A DNA stretch of 15,695 nucleotides from Gammaproteobacteria bacterium (lineage in GTDB: Bacteria > Pseudomonadota > Gammaproteobacteria > Pseudomonadales > Azotimanducaceae). Shown here piece by piece: positions 7,722 to 14,487 of this stretch. The stretch spans positions 1-15,695 of the forward strand of contig JAUIKX010000037.1 of assembly GCA_030430515.1 (NCBI GenBank), given 5' to 3'. The notes beneath the pieces were generated by a model. The model did no database searches, was not told the DNA's origin, and saw only the letters and a list, made by a program, of their open reading frames with translations. Position 1 is the first letter of the stretch, and each line of letters begins with the position of its first letter. Both the position numbers and the translations under genes were made by a program.

Positions 7722-10018
7722 CAGGAACTCGTTCGGGTGATGGAAATGGTGGCGCCGATGGCTCGAACCCGCCGCATGACCCGGGCCAGATGCGTCCGGT
7801 CGCGAACACCGATGAGCACTACGACGCTGGCTACTTCGGCACTTCGCTCCTCGACGATGATGTTTTCGATATTGGCGTCGGCATCGGTAAGCGTCGACGC
7901 GAGCTCGGCGACGATACCTTTTCGGCGCTTGAGGTCGATACGCAGCGAGGTGAAAAACTCGGCCTGTGTCGTCGAGGACCACCGAGCAGGAATGATCTCG
8001 CTCGGTCGTCGCCGGCGGATCTCCGTCATGTTTGAACAGGTTTCGATGTGCACGACGAAACCACGTCCCGGCGTCATGTGGCCAACGATCGCATCCCCGG
8101 GAACCGGGCCGCAGCAGCGCGCGTACTTGACGACCAGACCTTCTCCGCCGTGCAGATGAACGGGACCATCGTGTTCGACAGAAACGGCTTCATAGTTGGG
8201 GTCGTCCGCCGACAGCAGCCTCTGCGCGACCATATAGGCCATCTGGTCACCGCGACCGATGGCTGCGAGCAGCTCGTTGAGTTTGCGTACGCCGAACTCT
8301 TTGAATACTTTTCGCAGGCGCCGGAAGTCGAGGTCGTTGATGCTCTTGTTGGAGCTGGCGAGCGATCGATTGAGCAACGTACCGCCGAGGCTGACCGCTT
8401 CCGATTCCTGCTGCGATTTCAGAGCGTGACGAATGCCCGAGCGGGCTTTGCCGGTTACCACGAACGTCAGCCAGTCGGCGTTCGGCTTGGCACCCGGTGA
8501 AGTCATGATCTCGACGTACTGACCGCTCATCAGCTGAGTGGATAAGGGTGCGGGCCGCCCATCGACCTTCGCGCCGACGCATCGGTTGCCGACACCGGTA
8601 TGCACGGAGTACGCAAAGTCCACTGGGCATGCGCCTCGCGGCAGCTCCATGATGTCGCCGCTGGGTGTAAACACGTAGACCTCGTCCGGGAAGAGATCGA
8701 TCTTCAGGCTTTCGATGAATTCCAGCGGGTTGCCGGCGCGCTGCTGCAGTTCGAGCAGGTCGCGCACCCATTCGCGGGCGCGACGCTGGCTGGTGTCGAA
8801 ATCCTGTTCCTGCGAAGACTTGTAGAGCCAGTGCCCGGCAATGCCGTTCTGTGCCACGGCATCCATGTGCTTGGTGCGGATCTGCACCTCAATGGGCACG
8901 CCGTGCATGCTGAACATCGTCGTATGCAGCGACTGGTAGCCGTTGGCTTTGGGAATGGCGATGTAGTCTTTGAAGCGCCCGGCCATGGGCTTGTACAGGT
9001 TGTGCACGACGCCCAACGCTCGATAGCACTCGTCGGCCTGAGAAACCACAACGCGGAAGCCGAAAACGTCCATGATGTCTTCGAACGACTTGTGCTGTGC
9101 CTTCATCTTTCGATAGATCGAGTACTCGTGCTTCTCTCTGGCGATGACCGTGGCACTGATACCCTCCTGCATCAGCGAGCGGGAGATAGACCGCCTGACC
9201 TCGTCCATCAGCTCCTTGCGGTTGCCTTTCGTTGCCTTGATCGCTCGGCCAATCCGATCGGCCCGTAACGGATAGAGCGCCTGAAAACCGAGCTCTTCGA
9301 GCTCCACCTTCATGTGGTTGATACCCAGGCGGTTGGCGATGGGCGCGTAGAAGTCGAGGGTTTCGCGGGCGATGCGCTTGCGTTGCTCGCGGCTCATGAC
9401 GCCGATGGTGCGCATGTTGTGAAGGCGGTCGGCCATTTTCACCATGATCACGCGAATGTCCCGCGCCATGGCCAGCGCCATTTTCTGGAAGTTCTCGGCC
9501 TGTGCCTCGGCGCGTGTTTTGAAGATCTTCGACAGCTTTGAAACCCCATCGACAATCTCAGCCACGTCCTCGCCAAACATTTCCCCCAGGGATTTCTTGC
9601 CGACGTCGGTATCTTCGATGACGTCATGCAGAATGGCGGCCATCAGCGACTGATGATCCATGCGCATGCTGGCGAGAATCTGTGCGACTGCGAGGGGGTG
9701 GGTGATATAGGGATGGCCGGTACGCCGGTACTGCCCTTTATGTGCTTTTTTCGCGTATTTGAACGCTCGCTCTACCTCGTTGATCTGCGCCTCATCGAGG
9801 TAGGTTTTGAGATGGTCGGCCTTCAGTTGGGCGAATGAAGTAGGTGCAGCAACTTTGTCTTTCCGGGCACGGCTCGCCAGCTGTGCAACGAAGAATGAAT
9901 CGCCAACCTGCTTGCGTGCGGAACCCGAGCGCTTTTTGCGGGCGCTCTTGTTTTCTTTGCTGGTGGGTTTGTCTGCGGGTTTTGTGCGCGTCGGGTCAGA
10001 CGTCGCTGGCTTCGTCAT
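7721..10018 (-). CDS. spoT: Bifunctional (p)ppGpp synthetase/hydrolase SpoT
   Basis: SpoT makes and degrades the stringent-response alarmones ppGpp and pppGpp. The protein has 765 residues; E. coli SpoT has 702. Domains in order: a basic extension (1-60); the hydrolase HD domain with HDVIEDT (131-137) and KMADRLHNMRT; the synthetase domain with EKHEYSIYRKM, the RFKD tetrad (348-351) and ANGYQSLHT; then TGS (PRGACPVDFAYSVHT). ARCCGPVPGD (633-642) and a C-terminal ACT domain follow. RFKD is the form found in bifunctional enzymes, whereas RelA has an acidic tetrad. The intact HD site predicts active hydrolysis. I chose ATG 10018; GTG 10021 is adjacent. No ATG, GTG or TTG occurs in frame between residue 1 and the hydrolase domain, so the extension is genuinely encoded. 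It overlaps the end of rpoZ by 23 bases and touches ridA by one. Confidence 0.96.
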   Translation of the reverse strand: MTKPATSDPTRTKPADKPTSKENKSARKKRSGSARKQVGDSFFVAQLASRARKDKVAAPTSFAQLKADHLKTYLDEAQINEVERAFKYAKKAHKGQYRRTGHPYITHPLAVAQILASMRMDHQSLMAAILHDVIEDTDVGKKSLGEMFGEDVAEIVDGVSKLSKIFKTRAEAQAENFQKMALAMARDIRVIMVKMADRLHNMRTIGVMSREQRKRIARETLDFYAPIANRLGINHMKVELEELGFQALYPLRADRIGRAIKATKGNRKELMDEVRRSISRSLMQEGISATVIAREKHEYSIYRKMKAQHKSFEDIMDVFGFRVVVSQADECYRALGVVHNLYKPMAGRFKDYIAIPKANGYQSLHTTMFSMHGVPIEVQIRTKHMDAVAQNGIAGHWLYKSSQEQDFDTSQRRAREWVRDLLELQQRAGNPLEFIESLKIDLFPDEVYVFTPSGDIMELPRGACPVDFAYSVHTGVGNRCVGAKVDGRPAPLSTQLMSGQYVEIMTSPGAKPNADWLTFVVTGKARSGIRHALKSQQESEAVSLGGTLLNRSLASSNKSINDLDFRRLRKVFKEFGVRKLNELLAAIGRGDQMAYMVAQRLLSADDPNYEAVSVEHDGPVHLHGGEGLVVKYARCCGPVPGDAIVGHMTPGRGFVVHIETCSNMTEIRRRRPSEIIPARWSSTTQAEFFTSLRIDLKRRKGIVAELASTLTDADANIENIIVEERSAEVASVVVLIGVRDRTHLARVMRRVRAIGATISITRTSS

Positions 10019-10271
10019 CACGTGAACCGAACGACACTTCGAGTTCCTCATCGTCGGGGGTGAAATCCAGCTCGTCAAGCTTTTCGTGAGAGATCAGGCC
10101 TTCGGCGATTTCCCTGAGCGCGATGACGGTTGCCTTGTCGTTCTCTTCGGCAACGAGGGGATCGGCGCCAAAGGCGCCGCCCAGCATGCGAGCACGGCGC
10201 GTGGCCAGCATGACCAGCTCAAAGCGGTTGTCTACGTGGTCCAGGCAATCTTCTACGGTAACTCGAGCCAT
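9996..10271 (-). CDS. rpoZ: RNA polymerase omega subunit
   Basis: Omega helps assemble RNA polymerase by holding the beta-prime subunit and, in E. coli, forms part of a ppGpp-binding site. The protein has 91 residues, identical in length to E. coli omega. The conserved core is present: MARVTVEDCLDHVDNRFELV at the N-terminus, ATRRARML, then NDKATVIALREIAEGLI (44-60). The C-terminal tail is acidic (DELDFTPDDEELEVSF) and unlike the E. coli tail, which is usual for this variable part. It lies between gmk (33-base gap) and spoT (23-base overlap), the widespread order that links omega to the alarmone enzyme. No strong ribosome binding site is seen before the ATG. Confidence 0.96.
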   Translation of the reverse strand: MARVTVEDCLDHVDNRFELVMLATRRARMLGGAFGADPLVAEENDKATVIALREIAEGLISHEKLDELDFTPDDEELEVSFGSRDDEASDV

Positions 10272-10304
10272 GTGGGCATCTGTCAGTTCAAGGGGGCGGC
10301 GATT

Positions 10305-10958
10305 CTAACCGCAGGTCTGCCGGCTGTCCAGAAGGTCATCCAGAAGCCCGGCGAGCTCAAACTGCTGTCTTGTGCGGTGCAGCATTCCTGCTCTGACGAT
10401 GCTCACCAGATCGGCGACCGCATCCTCGAAAACGTCGTTGACCACGAGATAGTCGAACTCGCTGCAGTGGGACATTTCTTCGACGGCCTGGGACAGACGC
10501 TTGCGTATGACATCGGGGGCGTCCTGGCCTCGGCCTGTCAGGCGGCGCTCCAACTCGGCGCGGCTAGGCGGCAGTATGAATATGCCGATGGCTTCGGGCA
10601 GCAGCTTGCGCACCTGGGCGGCTCCCTGCCAGTCGATCTCCAGAATCAGATCGCAGCCTTCTGACAGTGTTTCCTGCACGGTTTGCAGCGCCGTTCCGTA
10701 GTAGTTGTCGAACACCCTGGCATGCTCGAGAAAGGCCTCGTCGGCGATCATCTTTTCAAAGGTATCGACGTCGACGAAGTGGTAGTTGACGCCGTCGGTT
10801 TCCTTGCTGCGCCTCGGCCGCGTTGTGTGTGACACGCATACGCTGAGATTGGGCATCCGCTGGATCAGCTCTGCAACCAGAGAGGTCTTCCCGGCTCCGG
10901 ATGGTGCGGAGACCACGAAGAGCTGGCCACGCGGTCTGTCTTCCGTATAACCGCTCAT
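10305..10958 (-). CDS. gmk: Guanylate kinase
   Basis: Guanylate kinase phosphorylates GMP and dGMP with ATP, feeding GTP synthesis. The protein has 217 residues (E. coli 207). The P-loop is APSGAGKT (18-25). GMP-binding marks follow: VSHTTRPRR with the conserved arginines, DGVNYHFVD, FLEHARVFDNYYGT, and ILEIDWQGAAQVR with the catalytic-site aspartate. Then come FILPPSRAELERRL and the lid GRGQDAPDVIRKRL. The C-terminal tail is slightly longer than in E. coli. Its ATG overlaps the yicC stop by four bases (ATGA), implying translational coupling. ppGpp inhibits guanylate kinase in several bacteria, so its place beside spoT fits a shared stringent-response theme (inference). Confidence 0.97.
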   Translation of the reverse strand: MSGYTEDRPRGQLFVVSAPSGAGKTSLVAELIQRMPNLSVCVSHTTRPRRSKETDGVNYHFVDVDTFEKMIADEAFLEHARVFDNYYGTALQTVQETLSEGCDLILEIDWQGAAQVRKLLPEAIGIFILPPSRAELERRLTGRGQDAPDVIRKRLSQAVEEMSHCSEFDYLVVNDVFEDAVADLVSIVRAGMLHRTRQQFELAGLLDDLLDSRQTCG

Positions 10959-11818
10959 TCTACGTTCTGCACCTGCTCACGAATCTGCTCGATGATCACT
11001 TTCAGGTCCACCGATCGCTGAGAGGTCTCCGCCTGAACTGACTTTGCGCCCAGGGTGTTGGCCTCCCGGTTCAGCTCCTGGGTGAGAAAATCCAACCTGC
11101 GACCATGGGGACCGGCACCTTTCATCGCCGCACGGGCTTCGCCGACATGAATGGCCAGGCGGTCAAGCTCTTCCGCCACATCCGCCTTCTGAGCGAGCAG
11201 GGCGACCTCTGCTTCCAGCCGTCCCGCTTCTACGCTTGCGCCGAGCTCCTCAATGCGCCCCTTCAGCCTTCTGTGCAGGTTCCTGGTGATGTCGCCGGCA
11301 ACCTGTCGTACCTGATCGACCTGCCCTTCAATGGCGTCCAACCGGTCGTTCAGCACCTCAGCAAGAGCCATTCCCTCTCGCCGCCGGTGGGCCATCAGCT
11401 CTTCGAGCGCCTGATCGAACAGCTCGGCAGCGGTGCTCAGCAGCGCTTCGTCCGCTTCACCCTGGTCCCGCAGCACGCCCGGCCACTTCATGAGCTCCAG
11501 CGCGTTGACGCTGCCGATGTCCGGCGCGTCCCGGCGTACCTGCTCGAGTGTCGCGAGCAGTTGCTGAAGCAGCGCACGATCCACTTCGAACGCGCCCGAG
11601 GAGGCCTGCTTGTCGAATCGCAGCGTTGCGTCGATCTTGCCGCGCTTCAGGTGTTTACGCGTGACGTCCCGCAGGCGTGGCTCCAGCACCCGGAATAGAT
11701 CCGGCAGCCGGAACTGGGTCTCCAGGTATCGGTGGTTGACGGAGCGCAGTTCCCACGTGAGGTGGTAGCGTTCATGTGCGCCCTGGCTACGGGCGAAGGC
11801 GGTCATACTGTGGATCAT
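10955..11818 (-). CDS. yicC: YicC family endoribonuclease
   Basis: YicC proteins are conserved RNases; in E. coli YicC has been linked to small-RNA turnover. The protein has 287 residues, the usual size. The N-terminal YicC domain starts MIHSMTAFAR and carries WELRSVNHRYLE (22-33). The C-terminal DUF1732 part carries KADVAEELDRLAIHV (211-225), GRRLDFLTQELNREANTLGAKS (239-260, ending AKS) and LKVIIEQIREQVQNVE (272-287), closely matching E. coli. The start at 11818 follows the family's MI-S-MTA opening. No ribosome binding site precedes it. A TAGAAT box six bases upstream would place transcription at or near the ATG, so a leaderless message is possible. It is the first gene of the six-gene string ending at recG. 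Confidence 0.95.
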   Translation of the reverse strand: MIHSMTAFARSQGAHERYHLTWELRSVNHRYLETQFRLPDLFRVLEPRLRDVTRKHLKRGKIDATLRFDKQASSGAFEVDRALLQQLLATLEQVRRDAPDIGSVNALELMKWPGVLRDQGEADEALLSTAAELFDQALEELMAHRRREGMALAEVLNDRLDAIEGQVDQVRQVAGDITRNLHRRLKGRIEELGASVEAGRLEAEVALLAQKADVAEELDRLAIHVGEARAAMKGAGPHGRRLDFLTQELNREANTLGAKSVQAETSQRSVDLKVIIEQIREQVQNVE

Positions 11819-11824
11819 TGGCAG

Positions 11825-11866
11825 ATTCTAACGGCGGCGAGCGCGACCAGGTAGGGTCGTTATAAT
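11825..11866. promoter_or_regulatory. Divergent promoter region between yicC and rph
   Basis: The 75 bases between yicC and rph hold a perfect plus-strand -10 box, TATAAT (11861-11866), 27 bases before the rph ATG. No convincing -35 box sits at the right spacing. The same spot read on the minus strand gives TATAAC, because the core TTATAA is symmetric, so it could also serve yicC with a leader near 35 bases. A second minus-strand -10 candidate, TAGAAT (11830-11825), lies six bases before the yicC ATG. The plus-strand box is well supported; the minus-strand reading is inference. Confidence 0.6.
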
Positions 11867-11893
11867 GCCCGGCTGAAAAATTAGGAACTTAAA

Positions 11894-12616
11894 ATGAACT
11901 CTCAAGCAACACGCCCGAGCGGTCGTATCCCAGGCCAACCCCGTGAAGTCACCTTGACACGTGGTTTCACCAAGCACGCAGCGGGGTCGGTGCTCGTCGC
12001 GTTCGGTGATACCAAAGTGCTGTGCACTGCCTGTATCGAAGAGAGCATACCGCGGTGGCTGCGAGGCTCCGGTCAGGGCTGGGTCACTGCCGAGTACGGA
12101 ATGCTCCCGGGCGCGACGCACACCCGGGGAGACAGGGAAGCGGCTCGAGGTAAGCAGAGCGGCCGTACCCTCGAAATTCAGCGGTTGATCGGCCGCAGTC
12201 TGCGTGCTGCGGTAGACCTCAGCGCTATGGGCGAGCGCACCATTCGGGTTGATTGCGACGTTCTCCAGGCGGATGGCGGTACGCGAACTGCGTCGATCAC
12301 CGGTGGCGCGGTCGCGCTGTACGACGCATTGGCGAGCCTTGGTCTTCAGGCCGCGTTCAGCGAATTTGTGGCATCAATGTCGGTAGGCGTCTGGCGCGGC
12401 ACGGCGGTGCTCGACCTGGACTATGCGGAGGACAGTACAGCGGAAACAGATATGAACGTGGTGATGCTTGAATCCGGGGGCTACGTGGAAGTGCAGGGCA
12501 CCGGCGAGTCGAGCACTTTCTCCCAGTCGGAGCTCGAGCAGATGTTGAGGCTCGCCCGCGACGGCATCAGTGAACTCTTTCGTCAGCAGCGTCTGGCGGT
12601 AGGGCTGCCGTCATGA
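11894..12616 (+). CDS. rph: Ribonuclease PH
   Basis: RNase PH is a phosphorolytic 3'-5' exoribonuclease that trims tRNA precursors and other stable RNAs. The protein has 240 residues (E. coli wild type 238). Visible marks are GFTKHAAGSVLVAFGDTKVL, AEYGMLPGATHTR and the phosphate-binding GKQSGRTLEIQRLIGRSLRA (87-105). DCDVLQADGGTRTASITGG (120-138) and the LDYAEDSTAETDMNVVM segment with Asp180 and Asp186 follow. All active-site elements are present, so it is expected to be functional, unlike the frameshifted rph-1 of E. coli K-12. AGGA lies seven bases before the ATG. The stop overlaps the pyrE start by four bases. Confidence 0.97.
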   Translation: MNSQATRPSGRIPGQPREVTLTRGFTKHAAGSVLVAFGDTKVLCTACIEESIPRWLRGSGQGWVTAEYGMLPGATHTRGDREAARGKQSGRTLEIQRLIGRSLRAAVDLSAMGERTIRVDCDVLQADGGTRTASITGGAVALYDALASLGLQAAFSEFVASMSVGVWRGTAVLDLDYAEDSTAETDMNVVMLESGGYVEVQGTGESSTFSQSELEQMLRLARDGISELFRQQRLAVGLPS

Positions 12617-13260
12617 ATGAGTTCCAGCGCGAATTCGTTCAGCTGATGGTGCAGGAGAACGTGCTGCAGTTCGGTGACTTCACGTTGAAGTCCGGCCGTC
12701 AGAGCCCCTACTTTTTCAATCTCGGCAATATTGCCGGTGGCGCTGCATTTCGTGAGTTGGGCCGGGCGTACGCTCAGACGATCGAACAGAAGGCACCTGA
12801 ATTCGACATGCTGTTCGGCCCTGCCTACAAAGGTATACCCATCGCCACCGCCACGGCTGTGGCGATGAAGCGGGACGTGCCCGTAGCGTTCAACCGCAAA
12901 GAAGCTAAAGACCACGGCGAGGGTGGTGTGTTCATCGGTGCGCCGGTCAAAGGCCGCGTGCTGATCGTGGACGATGTGCTCACTGCTGGAACTGCAGTGC
13001 TCGAGGCGAAGCAGATGATCGAAGCGGTGGGTGCTGAAGTGGCGGGTGTGGTCATTGCGCTCGACCGCATGGAGCGTCTGGAAGGCTCCGACCTTTCAGC
13101 GGTTCAACGCCTGCACGATGAGTACGGTGTCACAGTCTTGAGCATTGTTGGCCTCGATGATGTGATTGAGTTTCTTGACTCAGCAGGCGGTGCTTCTGAT
13201 GATCAGGGCGCTATTGTCAGAGCGATCAAAACTTACCGACAGCGCTACTGCGTGGTCTGA
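12613..13260 (+). CDS. pyrE: Orotate phosphoribosyltransferase
   Basis: PyrE joins orotate to PRPP, giving orotidine 5'-monophosphate in pyrimidine biosynthesis. The protein has 215 residues (E. coli 213). Marks are FTLKSGRQSPYFFNLG, FGPAYKGIPIA and the mobile catalytic loop NRKEAKDHGEGG (94-105). The PRPP-binding motif VLIVDDVLTAGTA lies at 116-128. The ATG overlaps the rph stop as ATGA, so translation is coupled. In E. coli a leader and attenuator lie between rph and pyrE; the overlap here leaves no space for one. Confidence 0.97.
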   Translation: MNEFQREFVQLMVQENVLQFGDFTLKSGRQSPYFFNLGNIAGGAAFRELGRAYAQTIEQKAPEFDMLFGPAYKGIPIATATAVAMKRDVPVAFNRKEAKDHGEGGVFIGAPVKGRVLIVDDVLTAGTAVLEAKQMIEAVGAEVAGVVIALDRMERLEGSDLSAVQRLHDEYGVTVLSIVGLDDVIEFLDSAGGASDDQGAIVRAIKTYRQRYCVV

Positions 13261-13264
13261 AATC

Positions 13265-13891
13265 ATGATGAACCGTTTACTCAAAATGTTGATTCTGCTG
13301 GCTGTATTTGCAGCAGCTGCGGCGCAGGCTGCGGGGTACCTGTACAGGTATACGAACTCCCAGGGTAAAACGGAGATCGCCTCTGCGGTGCCGAATGATC
13401 GGGCGCGCTTCGGCTACGATGTGCTCGATCACAGCGGCCGCGTGGTACGCCGTGTGGATGCGGAGCTGTCAGGCGAGGCGCTCGAGCGAAAGAAGATCAA
13501 AGAAGCGAGGCAGGCGGAGTGTCTCGAAGCGTATCGGCGGGTTTCTGCACTCTACCAGTACGAAACTGAAATCGACCACGCAAAGGGAAAGGCTCTGGAT
13601 GCGCTGTCCATGGCCATCGAGAACGACCAGGCCAACCTGGCCCACGCGCGCAACCAGCACGAACAGCTGCTGGAGCAGGCCGCTCGCATGGAGCGATCCG
13701 GTAAGGCGCTTTCAGAGATTGTCGTTCAGAACATCGACCGCGCGGCAGGTCAGGTTCGCACCCTGACGGAGAGCATCCGCCAGCGTCAGGGGGAGCGGAC
13801 GGAGATCGAACGCCGGTTCGAGCAGGAGCGGGAGACGTTCCGTGGTAGCGGTGACTGCCACTTCGGCACCGAGACTGCCGCCAACGGTTAG
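13265..13891 (+). CDS. Secreted coiled-coil protein with DUF4124-like N-terminus, unknown function
   Basis: I do not recognise a function. The 208-residue product starts with a clear signal peptide: MMNRLLKMLI, a hydrophobic core, then AQA-A, with cleavage likely near residue 23. A short segment YLYRYTNSQGKTEIASAVP (25-43) resembles the DUF4124 motif common in small exported gammaproteobacterial proteins. The rest (about 70-195) is highly charged, rich in Glu, Gln, Arg and Ala, and looks helical or coiled-coil. Two cysteines (86 and 198) could form a disulfide in the periplasm. It begins four bases after the pyrE stop, so it probably shares the rph-pyrE transcript. ATG 13268 is an equally good start. 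Its stop codon overlaps that of the convergent slmA. Exported periplasmic localisation is inference. Confidence 0.85.
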   Translation: MMNRLLKMLILLAVFAAAAAQAAGYLYRYTNSQGKTEIASAVPNDRARFGYDVLDHSGRVVRRVDAELSGEALERKKIKEARQAECLEAYRRVSALYQYETEIDHAKGKALDALSMAIENDQANLAHARNQHEQLLEQAARMERSGKALSEIVVQNIDRAAGQVRTLTESIRQRQGERTEIERRFEQERETFRGSGDCHFGTETAANG

Positions 13892-14487
13892 CGTGGCGGT
13901 GTGAAAATGCCCGCGGCAAGTGCTTGCCATTGCGCAGGCCAGTCTGCCGTCGGCATCACTTTGAATTCGCTTCTCGCAAACTGGTTGATGCGCCCTTCTG
14001 CGGCGGCCAGCATGAGGTTGGCCGCGACCCCTGCTGGAATCGGCGGCAGGGTAATCTGAGCGTTCTGCTGATCCCTGACAGCCTGCCTCAGATGGGTTTC
14101 GACGCGGTCCATGACCTGCCGCATCCGGCTGCGGAGCTTTTCTGATTCTCCCTGCAGGGCATCGCCCACGAACAACCTGGCGAAGCCGGGATTGTGTTCG
14201 GCAAAGGAAAGCAGCAGCCAGAGAATGGCTTTGCATTGCTCCACCGGTGGTGGTGGGCTTTCGCCTTTCTGAATTCGGTTGATACGGCTGAACAGACTCT
14301 CTTCGACAAACTCGATGAGCGCCTCGATCATCTTGGCTTTGCTGGGAAAATGCCTGTAAAGGGCCGCTTCCGAAACGCCTACGTGAGCGGCGAGCTTCGC
14401 GGTGGTGATGCGCGAGCCGGGTTGGGTTTCCAGCATGAATGCGAACGCTTCGAGGATCTGCTGCTTGCGGTTGGATCTTGGTGCCAT
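13888..14487 (-). CDS. slmA: Nucleoid occlusion factor SlmA (TetR family)
   Basis: SlmA binds specific chromosomal sites and blocks FtsZ ring assembly over the nucleoid. The protein has 199 residues (E. coli 198). The N-terminal helix-turn-helix matches E. coli closely: RITTAKLAAHVGVSEAALYR (26-45) followed by HFPSKAKM. The C-terminal half keeps the family pattern, with FAEHNPGFARLFVGDAL and RFVRSEFK-like INQFARSEFKVMPT (167-180). A longer N-terminal form would read into argB and is not supported. The ATG at 14487 shares a base with the argB stop (TGATG), so the two genes are coupled. The last codon overlaps the convergent DUF4124-like gene. Confidence 0.93.
   Translation of the reverse strand: MAPRSNRKQQILEAFAFMLETQPGSRITTAKLAAHVGVSEAALYRHFPSKAKMIEALIEFVEESLFSRINRIQKGESPPPPVEQCKAILWLLLSFAEHNPGFARLFVGDALQGESEKLRSRMRQVMDRVETHLRQAVRDQQNAQITLPPIPAGVAANLMLAAAEGRINQFARSEFKVMPTADWPAQWQALAAGIFTPPR

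Noticed and set aside
11105..11698. Plus-strand frame of 197 codons opposite yicC
   Set aside because: Antisense to conserved YicC motifs and without a ribosome site or domain.
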